Positions 12,950 through 20,973 of a stretch of 64,000 nucleotides of DNA are shown piece after piece (position 1 is the first letter of the stretch; each line of letters starts with the position of its first letter). The translations under genes were made by a program, and so were the position numbers. Below the pieces are notes generated by a model. It was not told the origin of the DNA and ran no database searches. It saw nothing but the letters and a program-made list of their open reading frames with translations. The stretch is from Progne subis subis. Lineage: Eukaryota; Chordata; Aves; Passeriformes; Hirundinidae. The stretch spans positions 124,001 to 188,000 of the forward strand of contig JAKJHU010000153.1 in the NCBI GenBank assembly GCA_022316685.1, written 5' to 3'.

Positions 12950-15900
12950 AGTATTACAAAAATAATAAGCGAGGAAGCAAAAAAAAATCCTGGAAAAAAC
13001 CCTGACAGGTTCAGGGATACAACCTGGCACCCTGGTGGTCAGGGTGATGGAAGCAGTCCAAATAAGTCCTCCTGGCGTAACAGATGCGGTTCTGTGGAGT
13101 AGAGATGGTCCTGTAGAAAATCCAGTGGTGACGAGATGGGTCCAGTCTTCCTCCAGGAATCCAGTGGAACAACAGGATCCCTTGTGTCCTTCAGTCCCAG
13201 TTTTTATCTAGCTAGGAACAGCTGGCTCCTCCCTCACTGTGTGGAGCATCTCCCAATGGGATGATGGAATATGTCATGTCATTGGTGGGCCCTAATGGCC
13301 CATTATCAGAAGATATCTCCCTGGAGGATGGAGGGGTGGTGAAAGAGATAACAAACACTGCCCCACCTGGTTTGAATGGTGGACCATTATCTGAAGGAAT
13401 CCACTCCCCCTCACCACTGGAGTTACAAGAGAAGGATAAAACATCTTCCGAAACACAGTTTTCAACAGATGAAACAGAATACACATATTTAGGTTACATA
13501 ATCCAATACAAGTATGCTCAGACCTGAGAGCCCACACGGGCATCTCCAGGCTCCCCTCCCCAGCTGTCAGCTCAGGTGTATCAGCACAGATCCTGTCCTT
13601 CACCCTGCATCATTCACAGCTAAGGCCCCGCTTTTGTATCACTGGCTTGAACCAGACACTGTCCCCAACTGCCCCTCCCCATTCTCCTTTCAGTGCTTCC
13701 AAAAGCTATCAACTACCATCCTGTCCTCTTGCCTTGCCCACAATTTAGCAGTCCCAGCATATCACAGTCTGTCTTTCCACAAGCCCCTTCTCCAGCCCAG
13801 TTCACTGGATCATCCTATGCCAGCTGAGACATCTGGGTATCCTGCAAAAATAACAGGGGGATCAAGACCTGGAGCACAAATTCTATGGGGAGCAACTGAA
13901 GGAGCTGGGGGGTGTCAGCCTGGAGAAAAGGAGGGTCAAGGGGGACCTTCTGGCTCTCCACAACTCCCTGACAGAAGAGTGCAGCCAATTGGGTGTCAGC
14001 CTCTGCTCCCAGAGAACAAGGGACAGGACAAGAGGAAACAGCCTCAAGATTTTCCAGGGGAGGTTTGGGTTGGATATTCATTGAAAGGTTGGTCAGGCAC
14101 TGGCACAATTGCCCAGAGAAGCAGTAGAGTTACCACTCCTGGCATTGTTCAAAAAATGTATGGATGTGATGCTTGGGGTGGAGCTGACAGTGCTGGGAGA
14201 ATGGTTAGATTTGATGACCCTAGAGGGCTTTCCCAACCTAAACATTCCCATGATTCCAAGAACTCTGATGAAAAGCAGAGGCCTGGGGAACAGACACAGG
14301 GATGCAGCATAAGAACCCTGCAGCAGGGACACATTAAAGTCTTGGAGGAGCCCAACCAGCTTTTGGGATTCTGCAGCATCTCCAGCACAAGCACATCCAG
14401 CCACTCCATACTAGAGATAGCCTGGGAGGTTTTGTTTATGAAGAGGCTGACCTAGAACCATGGAATCACAGAATATCTTGAGCTGAAAGGGACCCACAAG
14501 GATCAGCCAGTCCAACTGCTGACCCTGCACAGGACACCCCAACAATCCCACCCTGGGCATCCCTGGAGCACTGTCCAAATGCTCCTGAAGCTCTGGCAGC
14601 CTCGAGGCCGTGCCCCTTCCCTGGGGAGCCTGGGCAGTTCCAGCACCCTCTGGGGAAGAACCTTTTCCTGACATCCAACCCAACCTTTCCCTGACACAGC
14701 TCCAGCTGTTCCCTCATGTCCTTTCCCTGAGAGAAAGATGAAAAGAGAGCAGAGATAAAATCCTACTCCAGAGGTACTGCAGCCTGGGATGAGCTCTGCC
14801 TTCAGGTGACCCTCAGCTCCTCTGCTCCAGCTGAACAAACCTGGATAAAAGGTTACTCAATAAAGTCCTCTACAAGGACCCAAAATGTCTCAGGACTGGC
14901 ACCTCTCCCTGCAGGTGACAGCCCAGAAGGAGCATAGCTTCTAGATTGTTAAATTACCCACACACTTCCCAGGATAGCAGCCAATGCCAGCAGTGAGTCA
15001 ACGAGTCCTGAACCTCAAAATCTGAGTGACATCCCAAAAAAACCTCCCTCCAGAAACACTCTACAGTACCAAAGCCACACAGCCCATTCAAGGACAACAC
15101 ACTGGGAACAACTGGATGGCAACCAGCAAAAAAAAAAATTTTGATAAATGCATCTGTGTGTGTGAGAGAGAAGGAAAATCTCCTTAAATTAGTGGCTTTG
15201 TCAGTTCTGACAGGAGCAATACATTATTAGCATCAATAGGAATGTGATATTTATGTCTATCCATGTTGGTGCACAGTCAAGGATTTCAGCTTCCAGTCCA
15301 GAGGTACACGCTGCTCAAGAGCCTGAGAAATCCCTAAGAAATGGAGAAAGTCCAGAGGAGCAGAGCCACCAGGAAGAAATTACCAAATTACTCCGTTCCA
15401 GCTTTGGGGACATTCTGTCTTTCTTCTGCCACCTTGTGGGAAGGGAGAGAAGCAAGAACAGAGTTTTGTGCCACAGCGAGACTTCAAAAAGCTAATTATT
15501 CATTGTAACCTTTGTAAGCAGCCTTTTCACCACAAACCACAGCTTTAAGTGCCCAGAGAAATCAAATTTTTAGGTAAATAAGTCTTTGGAAAGTCACACC
15601 ACCAGGTGTGCTCCCTGAAAACTCAACCAATGTTCAAAATTTTCCCCAAACTCCTGTATTTGCTGCCCCAAAGCCTGAATCACAAAGAAACTCTCAGTTG
15701 TGCTAGCACCCCCAATTTTATCTTAGGACCAAAACAATACAGCTAACAAAAGCAGTTAATGGTGTCATGGGCTATGAGCACCACTGAAAGAGCAAGAGAA
15801 GACTGAAGAAAATCAAGAATTAAACCTAACAAAAGTGACCCTAGAGTTTGAAAATAAATGATTTGAAGTTAAATAAGTGAAATCATTTATTTAAACAAAA

Positions 15901-17867
15901 TTACTGAAGCTCTGAGGGGGCCCTGAGCAACTTGGTCTAGTGGAAGGTGCCCCTGCCTATAGCTGGGGGTGGAACTGGAAGAGCTTTAAGGTCTCTTCCA
16001 AGCAAAACCATCCTGGAATTCCATGACAATGAGCACCCAAGCTTTGAATTGCCAGAACAAACAATTCCTGTCCCTCACATTGCTTCAAAAAAATGTGGAG
16101 TTTGTGTAAACCAAAGTCAAGAGCAAATTCACTGACTTGGGGGGAGCAACAGATAATTTAGAGCTGAAAACCAAAGAGCACCATCAGTTCTGGTCTTCAA
16201 ACAGCCTCTGAAAGATGCATTGTGCAACAACAGAGCTACATAGAGAACCTGCCAAACTCCCTGAATAACAGCAGCAAAAGCAGGCAAGAACCTCTAAATC
16301 AATTACAAATCTGTTTGAACAGCTCATTAACATTTTTAGCAACTTCTCAAACAACAAACCACTGAGAACTCCATGAGAGCTCCCTGACAACTCCCCCAAA
16401 AATTCTGCTCAGCTCTCCAAGAAGCTTTCCAGACCCAAACACCTGCCAATGCATTCCCAAGGCCCACATTCCAGAGGGAAGGGATTACCCTGCTGCAGCT
16501 GTAGCTGTGCCAGCCCCAACCTGAGCTGCTCATTCTCCTTCTCATACTCAGAGGCAATGGCATCCCACTCTTTCGTCAGGGTACGGACATGGCCCACATA
16601 GCTTTCCACCTGGAATAAAGAAAATCCAGTTATTCCCATGTCTGCCAGTGCCTCCAGTGAGCCAGCAACATACAAAGTTCTCCACCTCATCATGTTTACA
16701 GGATAACCTCAAATATTTGCAGGACAATACGTCTTATGCCTTCTGAACACCTGGGAATGGCAAAGCCTTGACTGGGAGATTAGGAGGTCATGCAGCTGTA
16801 AGGGTGCTGGGATGTGAGGAGCTTTTGACCATGCCTCTGGGGGAACTGCTGGACTCAGCAGGTGCTTTATGATGCCCAGTATGAGGAATGGGGACATAAA
16901 CCCCAAGATACCAAGAGCAGCAGTGTGGCAATGACACACCTGAACCTGCTGCTGCAGAGGGTGGATCAAGGGATACAGGCCTGGGTGGGTTAACCCCGGG
17001 GGTATCCCAGAACCTCTAAGGTTGGAAAAGGCTCCCAAGTGTCCATCCTGTGACAAAACCCTATCTTGTCACCAGACCAGAGCACTGCGTGCAACATCCA
17101 GTCATTCTTCAGACACCTCCAGGGATGGGGACCCCACCACTGCCATGGGCAGCCCCTACCAATGCCTGACTGCTTTTTCAGTGAAGAAATTTCTCCTCAT
17201 GTCCAACCTGAATCTCACCGGGCACAACTTGAGGCCATTACCTCTTGTCTTGTCCCTGTTCCCTGGGAACAGAGCCCGACCCCCCTCGCAGCTGCAGCCT
17301 CCTGTAAGGGCATTGCGGAGAGGCAGAAGGTCCCCTCGAGCCTCCTTTTCTCCAGGCTGAGCCCCTTTCCCAGCTCCCTCAGCTGCTCCAGGAGTCCCAG
17401 CCCCGTCCCCAGCTCCGTTCCCTTCCCTGGACAGGCCCGAGCCGGGCCCGCTCTCCGGCCCTTACGTCTCTCATGTCCTGGGCCCGCCGCCGCTCCAGCT
17501 GGCCCAGCCGGGTCTCCGCTCGCAGCAGAAGCCGCCAGGCCAGATCCAGCTGCTCCTCGGCTGGTGCGGCAGGGTCGGCGCCCTCCGCCCGCAGCCAGCG
17601 CTGGATGGCGTCCGCCGGCACCGGGGCCTCCGCCTGCGGGGCAGCGAGAGAAGCCGTGAGAGACGGGGAGGCCGCGGGTACCCCGAACCCCTCGGGCTGC
17701 TCCTGGGGGTATAGCCGACCACCCGAAATGCCCCCCGGGCCGGCGGATACCGGGGATACAGCCAATACCCCGAACCCCACCCTGGGCTGGTCCCGGGGAT
17801 ACAACCCGCCCCCGACATCCCCGGGCCGGTCGCGGACACCCACCGGGGCGGCGGCGACCGCGTCCAT
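45..17867 (-). CDS. CCDC30: Probable CCDC30 (coiled-coil protein), 5' five coding exons, 3' part beyond the window
   Basis: Five exons join in one frame on the minus strand: 17867-17844 (8 codons from an ATG), 17633-17466 (56 codons), 16609-16489, 4106-3931 and 198-45. Junction phases agree (0, 0, 1, 0), every border is GT/AG, and the last exon ends in phase 1 with a donor at 44-43, so the gene continues to the left. The ~214 visible residues are rich in Glu, Gln, Leu and Arg with heptad-like spacing (for example [18 protein letters not shown]), so the product is mostly coiled coil. There is no signal peptide or membrane segment. The name rests on synteny: in mammals CCDC30 lies downstream of PPCS on the same strand, as here. 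I could not align it to a remembered protein, so the function is unknown. The exon 5 acceptor was placed at 200-199 because it keeps the frame; a second AG at 192-191 would not. The exon 3 donor (GTAATC) is weak. Confidence 0.62.
520..943 (+). mobile_element. CR1 LINE 3' fragment
   Basis: The stretch runs from a CAGCCTGGAGAAAAGAAGG phrase to a terminal TTCCAACCTTGATGATTCTA, the CR1 3' end in sense orientation. It lies in the CCDC30 intron after exon 4. There is no usable ORF; it is a dead 5'-truncated copy. Confidence 0.8.
1400..2100 (-). mobile_element. CR1 LINE fragment, about 0.7 kb, antisense
   Basis: It opens with the reverse complement of a CR1 3' end (AATCATGGGATCATAGAAAG) and continues through CCATGGGCAGGGACATC and CTTGGACAC phrases typical of CR1. 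A deeper portion near 1910-2010 includes the GCCCAAGTCCATCTCACAGG phrase. It is longer than most copies here, and its open frames are not intact reverse transcriptase. Confidence 0.75.
2695..2790 (+). mobile_element. Short CR1 fragment
   Basis: About 95 bp resemble the last part of a CR1 3' end: a GTTCAAGACCAGGTTGG phrase, then TTCCAATCCAAACCATTG. It is heavily decayed. Confidence 0.5.
2968..3350 (-). mobile_element. CR1 LINE fragment, antisense
   Basis: The start ACCATAGAATCAGAATATCC and the phrase GATCAGCCAGTCCAACTGC are the reverse of a CR1 3' end. The same subfamily recurs at 14455-14870 with near-identical wording, so both derive from one source lineage. Confidence 0.75.
3487..3830 (-). 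mobile_element. CR1 LINE fragment, antisense, about 100 bp from a CCDC30 exon
   Basis: It begins ATCCTGGAATTCCAGACC and contains the CAGGGACACCTTCCACTG and TGCTCCAAGCCCAACCTGGC phrases of CR1. It ends about 100 bp from the donor side of the exon at 3931-4106. Confidence 0.75.
4467..4560 (-). mobile_element. Short CR1 3'-end fragment, antisense
   Basis: The GAATCATTAAGGTTGAAAAG phrase followed by CCAAGACCATCAGTTCCAA is a CR1 terminus in reverse. Less than 100 bp remains. Confidence 0.65.
5735..5747. repeat. G-run of 13
   Basis: A single uninterrupted run of 13 G in CCDC30 intron 3. Otherwise 4561-6440 shows no recognisable element. Confidence 0.85.
6440..6740 (+). mobile_element. CR1 LINE 3' fragment, sense
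   Basis: GCACTGGCACAGGTTGC, a CTGGGACAGTGGAAGGTGTC phrase and a terminal CCAACCCATTCCATAATTCC mark a CR1 3' end. It ends about 90 bp before the provirus target site. Confidence 0.7.
6831..7580 (-). repeat. 3' LTR of the provirus
   Basis: This 750-bp copy matches the right LTR with scattered substitutions and has TG...CA ends. It differs mainly at one simple-repeat site: (AAAT)n at about 6990-7020 where the other LTR has (TA)n(TG)n. On the minus strand it follows the integrase remnant. No strong polypurine tract is seen beside it; the adjacent minus-strand sequence is AAGGGCTGGATAA. Confidence 0.9.
7983..10757 (-). pseudogene. Pol remnant: protease, reverse transcriptase, RNase H, integrase, frameshifted
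   Basis: Domains lie in canonical order on the minus strand but in several frames. The protease has a [10 protein letters not shown] active-site motif (10757-10509). The reverse transcriptase (10409-9759) shows LTVDYCALN, a [10 protein letters not shown] motif and the YIDD catalytic box, with its connection region at 9702-9086. The RNase H (9040-8720) has FTDGS and a YTDSW motif. The integrase core (8402-7983) includes [10 protein letters not shown] and a HGTPE motif, with the frame switching between 8402-7983 and 8262-8059. At least four frame changes separate these pieces, so no full Pol can be translated. It is a dead element and needs no host function. Confidence 0.85.
11113..12459 (-). 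CDS. Gag-like ORF of the provirus, open over 448 codons
   Basis: The frame is uninterrupted for 448 residues. It has a hydrophobic stretch near residues 50-65, a Pro/Gln/Asp-rich low-complexity region (roughly 80-110), and an Arg/Glu-rich C-terminal third ending in basic residues. Position next to the 5' LTR and primer-binding site is that of gag. I see no CCHC zinc knuckle, in keeping with many ERVL-type Gag proteins. An overlapping minus frame (11195-10860) continues past its end and may be the displaced C-terminus. The other proviral frame is broken, so this one staying open argues for modest age rather than for function. Confidence 0.65.
   Translation of the reverse strand: MCFWGYFNNGIYCEEITSGEIFSHPFTQLFGSTPPVFEGFKSLNVNDIIQWLVLLVCLFSLAFRDKGRLTWITWMTTLIPALGNKDTDPQPDPAPQPDPTPQPASGINHPDLVKEIGEMLREYISPVVASLASAVGKPSPCPDKGESDGAAVEPTDVTTVQAPAEPHRQSQPAAVALVETKKYKVKSEHPGNKDKKGGPSQPTGESEVEIITESLTYESLHNLQKDLTRQGCEAYTTWLLWVWDLIGTGVQLDSSDARNLGPLTQDSGVNRVFIREPGPLSLWERLLMSVRERFVHRDRMQEHHHRMHWKTLEEGIQQLREVVVLEALFGRGGQHDNDPDQDRCTGQMLWNLTALGPSQYATFIATVNADNTRETVGSVANKLRNYASMIRGPMQAQVSALAKELREEMREVREEMRRNSSCVSPVRVTGPRVRAQRPPARERVHPTS
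12715..12736 (-). promoter_or_regulatory. Putative primer-binding site of the provirus
   Basis: The minus strand directly after the 5' LTR reads TGGCACCCAATGCAGGGC, resembling the TGGCNCCCAA start of retroviral primer-binding sites. The tRNA species cannot be assigned with confidence. Confidence 0.5.
12737..13510 (-). repeat. 5' LTR of the provirus
   Basis: This 774-bp copy precedes the gag-like frame in the minus direction. Next to its inner end the minus strand reads TTTGGCACCCAATGCAGGGC, in the place of a tRNA primer-binding site. Its extra length against the other LTR comes from the TA/TG tract at about 12894-12950. Confidence 0.9.
12894..12950. repeat. (TA)n(TG)n microsatellite inside the 5' LTR
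   Basis: An alternating TA tract passes into GTGTGTGTGTGTG. The other LTR has an (AAAT)n tract at the same point, so the tract changed after insertion. Confidence 0.85.
13850..14275 (+). mobile_element. CR1 LINE 3' fragment, sense
   Basis: It runs from GTGTCAGCCTGGAGAAAAGG to CCCAACCTAAACATTCCCAT. It lies about 340 bp to the right of the provirus, in the same host intron. Confidence 0.75.
14455..14870 (-). mobile_element. CR1 LINE fragment, antisense
   Basis: It begins AACCATGGAATCACAGAATA and carries GATCAGCCAGTCCAACTGC. It is the same subfamily as the copy at 2968-3350 and lies close, in inverted orientation, to the copy at 13850-14275. Confidence 0.75.
15900..16030 (+). mobile_element. 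Short CR1 3' fragment, sense
   Basis: The phrases CTGAGCAACTTGGTCTAGTG and AAGGTCTCTTCCAAGCAAAA identify a truncated CR1 3' end of about 130 bp. Confidence 0.7.
17005..17400 (-). mobile_element. CR1 LINE fragment abutting CCDC30 exon 2
   Basis: It begins CCCAGAACCTCTAAGGTTGG and continues to CTCCAGGCTGAGCCCCTTTC, an antisense CR1. It ends within about 65 bp of the exon 2 donor at 17465. Confidence 0.75.
17690..17850. repeat. Two-copy GC-rich tandem repeat in CCDC30 intron 1
   Basis: A phrase beginning TACCCCGAACCCC and continuing to a CCCCGGGCCGG block occurs twice, about 85 bp apart, in the short first intron. It is an imperfect tandem duplication. It keeps an open frame through the intron on the minus strand, which makes a long but spurious ORF across exons 1 and 2. 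Confidence 0.5.
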
Positions 17868-18060
17868 ACGGCGGGACGGATCCCCGGCGCCATGGCGACA
17901 GGCCGCGCCCCCATCAGCAGTGCCGCGAATGGGCCGCGTGAGGCCGCGCCCCTGGATGTCACGTGGGGTGGGGGCCGCGCCCTCGCCACGCCCCCTCCTC
18001 GCTCCGTGACGTCCCCTGGTGGCCGGCAGCGGGCGCAGCACCGTTCCCGCCAGGGTCACC
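17868..18060 (-). promoter_or_regulatory. CpG-rich promoter region of the CCDC30-like gene
   Basis: The DNA just upstream of the 8-codon first coding exon is GC-rich with many CpGs, including a GTGACGTCCC CRE half-site near 18006. CpG density also runs through exons 1 and 2 and intron 1 (about 17420-18060). No TATA box is visible. Position relative to the ATG at 17867 and composition support a CpG-island promoter; the exact start site cannot be read. Confidence 0.5.
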
Positions 18061-18174
18061 GCTTGAGTCAACAAAAGAGGACAAAAGTTATCCCGATTTT
18101 CTTCTAAACCCCAAGTGAATCTGCCGGACCTGATGGGGAAGAGGGCAAGTACATGGAACCAAGCCAAGAGAAGG

Positions 18175-18480
18175 CTTTAGGAAGACCTTAGAGACCCCTA
18201 TGCCGGTTCCTACAAGGGACTCTAAGAGAGCTGTAGATAGACTTTGGACAAGGACACAGAGTGACAGGACAGGACGGGATGGTTTCCCACTGCCAGAGGG
18301 CACAGTTAGATGGGATATTGGGAAGAAACTCTTCCCTGGCATGGGCTGTCCAGAGAAGCTGTGGCTACCCCATCCTGGATGTGTTCCAGGACAGGTTGGA
18401 CAGGGCTTGGAGCAACCTCAGCTAGTGGAAGGTATAATGAGATGAGCTTTAAAGCCCCTTGAAACCCAAAGATGACTCCA
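18175..18480 (+). mobile_element. CR1 LINE 3' fragment upstream of CCDC30
   Basis: The phrases GATGGTTTCCCACTGCCAGA, TTGGAGCAACCTCAGCTAGT and CCCCTTGAAACCCAAAGATG are CR1 3' wording in sense. It lies in the CCDC30-PPCS interval just outside the CpG region. Confidence 0.7.
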
Positions 18481-20896
18481 TGAGATTGAGCAACTGCACT
18501 AAGCAGATCCATCCTGCAGAACTGACCCACTGGCTGAAGACACTGCACAGGGGGATGGGAGAGAAAGGAGAAGACCAGGACATGGAGAATAGGGACAGAG
18601 CAGAGTCCAGCAAGGACCTTCCACTGAGTCCTCTAGCATCCTCAGAAAGCAACGGACAGATCCTGTACTTGCAAGAGCCACTTCCAAATTAGGCACCACA
18701 ACAGCCATCCCCAGAGTGCTGGTGTCCAAACACTGCCAGTGTGAGAGCACTTCTGAGCTTGGTTTAACCTCCCACTTGGAACAGGTGCATCCTGACATGG
18801 GATCAGGATGGCTGCGGCTCAGTTTGAGCTTAGGGAATCTCCCCAACTGGCACTTTACAAATAGGGGCAGACACAATGCTGGAAGACCCCGTGTGTTCCC
18901 AAGTCCAATGAAACCCCAAGATTCCCTAAGCCCACTGCCCCAGTCTGTTCCTCAAAAAGCTCAGATTATTCCACTCCTTCCCAACCACCTCTGAGAAATT
19001 CCAGGACACTCTGAGGACAGTGTTGGTGGCATTTCTCCAAATCTTTGTCCCAACACTCCTGCAAGCGCATGTTCAACTTACAAAAGTTTTTATATTCTCA
19101 TCCCTTCTGGCCCATCCATGCTGTCCAGAGGCTCCAAACTAACACAAGGGAAATCCCAGACTTGACATTCCCATCAATTATATACTGGGAGATGAAGATG
19201 GGCAATCCTTGGAGCTTATTCACCCTCTTTATCAGTCCTGGCCACAGAGAAGTTGTGAGTTCCTTCTCCTGACCCAATTACGAGCTGGATCTCTTCCCTC
19301 TGACCAACATGGACTTCTTCCCTCATTGATGGGATCCATTAATCCCATCCTCGTGCTCTTTTCTTGCTCTACTGGCTTTATTTATCTTATTTGCCGAGCA
19401 CCCCTCACTTTCAGAGGATTGGTGTTATTACAAAATCACTGCTGCATCCTGAACACTGTGGTTTTACCTAGAGCAGTCTTGCCTCTGGAAATGTTTCCAG
19501 CAATCCCATGTGCTGTTGTCCTTCTTTCCAGGATCCCAGTGAATTTATTTTGATGACAGCCCATGAGCAGACACACAGTGGACAGTAGGAGAGCTGCCGT
19601 TAAGTTTCTTGCAGGCATGAGGAACACACTTTGAATCTGGTAATCATTGGAAGAGGGTTTAGATGAAACCAGGAACATTCCAGTCCTAAATCCACACAGT
19701 TAAGAAGAATCTTTCCCTTCCAGGGTCAATCACTGCCACCCCTTCTGCTGTCAGAGAATCATGGAATCACTAAGCCTGGAAAAGCCCTCCAAGATCATTG
19801 AGTCCAACCACTCCCCCAGCACTGCCATGTTTACCCTAAACCCTGTCCCCAAGTGCCACATCGGCACTTTTTTTGAACATTTCAAGGGATGGTGACTGCC
19901 ACTGCCCTGGGCAGCCTGTGCCAATACTTGAACACCTTTCCATTAACAATTTTCCCAATATCCAACCTTGGACCTCTCCTGGTACAGCCTGAGGCTGTTT
20001 CCTCATCCTCTCCCTTGTTCCCTGAGAGGAGAACAAAACCCTGCCCACCTGCCCTCTCCTGTCAGGGAGTTGTGCAGAGCCACAAGGTCACCCTGAGGCT
20101 CCTTTTCTCCAGGCCAAGCCCCTTTTCCAGCTCCCTCAGCTGCTCCTGGGGCTCCAGACCCTTCTTCAGCTCCATTCCTTTCCCATGACACGACCCCCTT
20201 CAGTGCCCACTCCCCTTCTCCAACCTTGGCCTCAAGCTTGGATCCATCCTCTGTGGTCTGTGCCAAATGCAGCCTGACCTCTGTTCACAGAGCTCTGCAG
20301 TGACACTTGAGTCTTATTTGGTGAAAGCTGCCCAAACACTGCCTTGGGAAACTTTCTGGTGTCAATGGAATATGAAACAAAGCAACCTTCAAATAGCTGG
20401 GATGGAAGGAAAACCTTTGAGACAGCTGCTTTAGGGACACTGCTGCAGCACCTCAAATGTAGGAACATGCGATTTCTCCCAGGATCTCTCCTGGCACAAA
20501 GCTGCTCCCCCTAAGCCACTGTCACTTCATTCTCCTTTTTCCTACCCTGGTTTCACCATCCACTCTCAACACCAGATGATTCCCCACTCCAGTCATAAAA
20601 CCAGCACATCTTTCCTGCAAAGCCCCATTCCTTCCTCCACCCCTTTTAAAAGACACTTCAAAGAAGATTCAAGAAATCCTTTATGTACAGAGACCTTCAT
20701 CATTTCTTGCCCTCCCAGTTCTCCTAGCCCGCAGGACAAAACAAGCTCCTTTCCTCCTTTAGACACTAGGACAAATATCTTCTGGAATGGTTTCACTTCC
20801 ATGTATTTCTCTTTCACAAAGCCACAACAGCCATGGCCAAGGTGTAGAAAAGTGACAGTGTTGGACGATCCTCCTCACTGTTCTGTGGGGATTGCT
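18481..20896. other. CCDC30-PPCS intergenic interval, no gene seen
   Basis: Apart from the CR1 copy at 19755-20245 I see no exon-like frame, RNA gene or distinctive repeat. The interval is moderately AT-rich. Confidence 0.5.
19755..20245 (-). mobile_element. CR1 LINE fragment, antisense
   Basis: AGAATCATGGAATCACTAAG followed by TGAGTCCAACCACTCCCCCA marks a CR1 terminus in reverse. It continues through GGGAGTTGTGCAGAGCCAC and CAGCTCCCTCAGCTGCTCCT. Confidence 0.8.
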
Positions 20897-20902
20897 TTAT
20901 TT
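20897..20902 (-). terminator. Candidate polyadenylation signal of PPCS
   Basis: AATAAA on the minus strand lies about 72 nt past the PPCS stop codon. That would give a very short 3' UTR; a later signal cannot be excluded. Confidence 0.35.
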
Positions 20903-20973
20903 ACCCAGACAGGCAATTGCTCCTGTCCCACTCCCTCTGCAGCACAATTCCCTTGTTTCCTCTGAGCAGCTCC

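Larger units (their letters stand above)
6831..13510 (-). mobile_element. Near-complete ERVL-like endogenous retrovirus (two LTRs, AGTAT target duplication)
   Basis: Two homologous LTRs (6831-7580 and 12737-13510), each starting TGTCTTGG and ending CCAATACA on the plus strand, flank gag- and pol-like sequence read on the minus strand. The bases outside are AGTAT at 6826-6830 and AGTAT at 13511-13515, a perfect 5-bp target-site duplication, so insertion was clean and no deletion reached the ends. Gag-like sequence is open, while pol is split by frameshifts. No envelope frame is visible between the integrase remnant and the left LTR (about 400 bp), as expected of ERVL-type elements. It sits in intron 3 of the CCDC30-like gene in the same transcriptional orientation. 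The class is inferred from the domain order and YIDD-type reverse transcriptase. Confidence 0.92.

Noticed and set aside
13514..14455. A 313-codon plus-strand frame
   Set aside because: It overlaps a CR1 fragment and has no domain; CR1 ends often give chance frames.
17379..18167. A 262-codon minus frame that reads through CCDC30 exons 1 and 2 without splicing
   Set aside because: A donor after 8 codons and an acceptor at 17635-17634 fit better, and the intervening part is a GC-rich tandem repeat.
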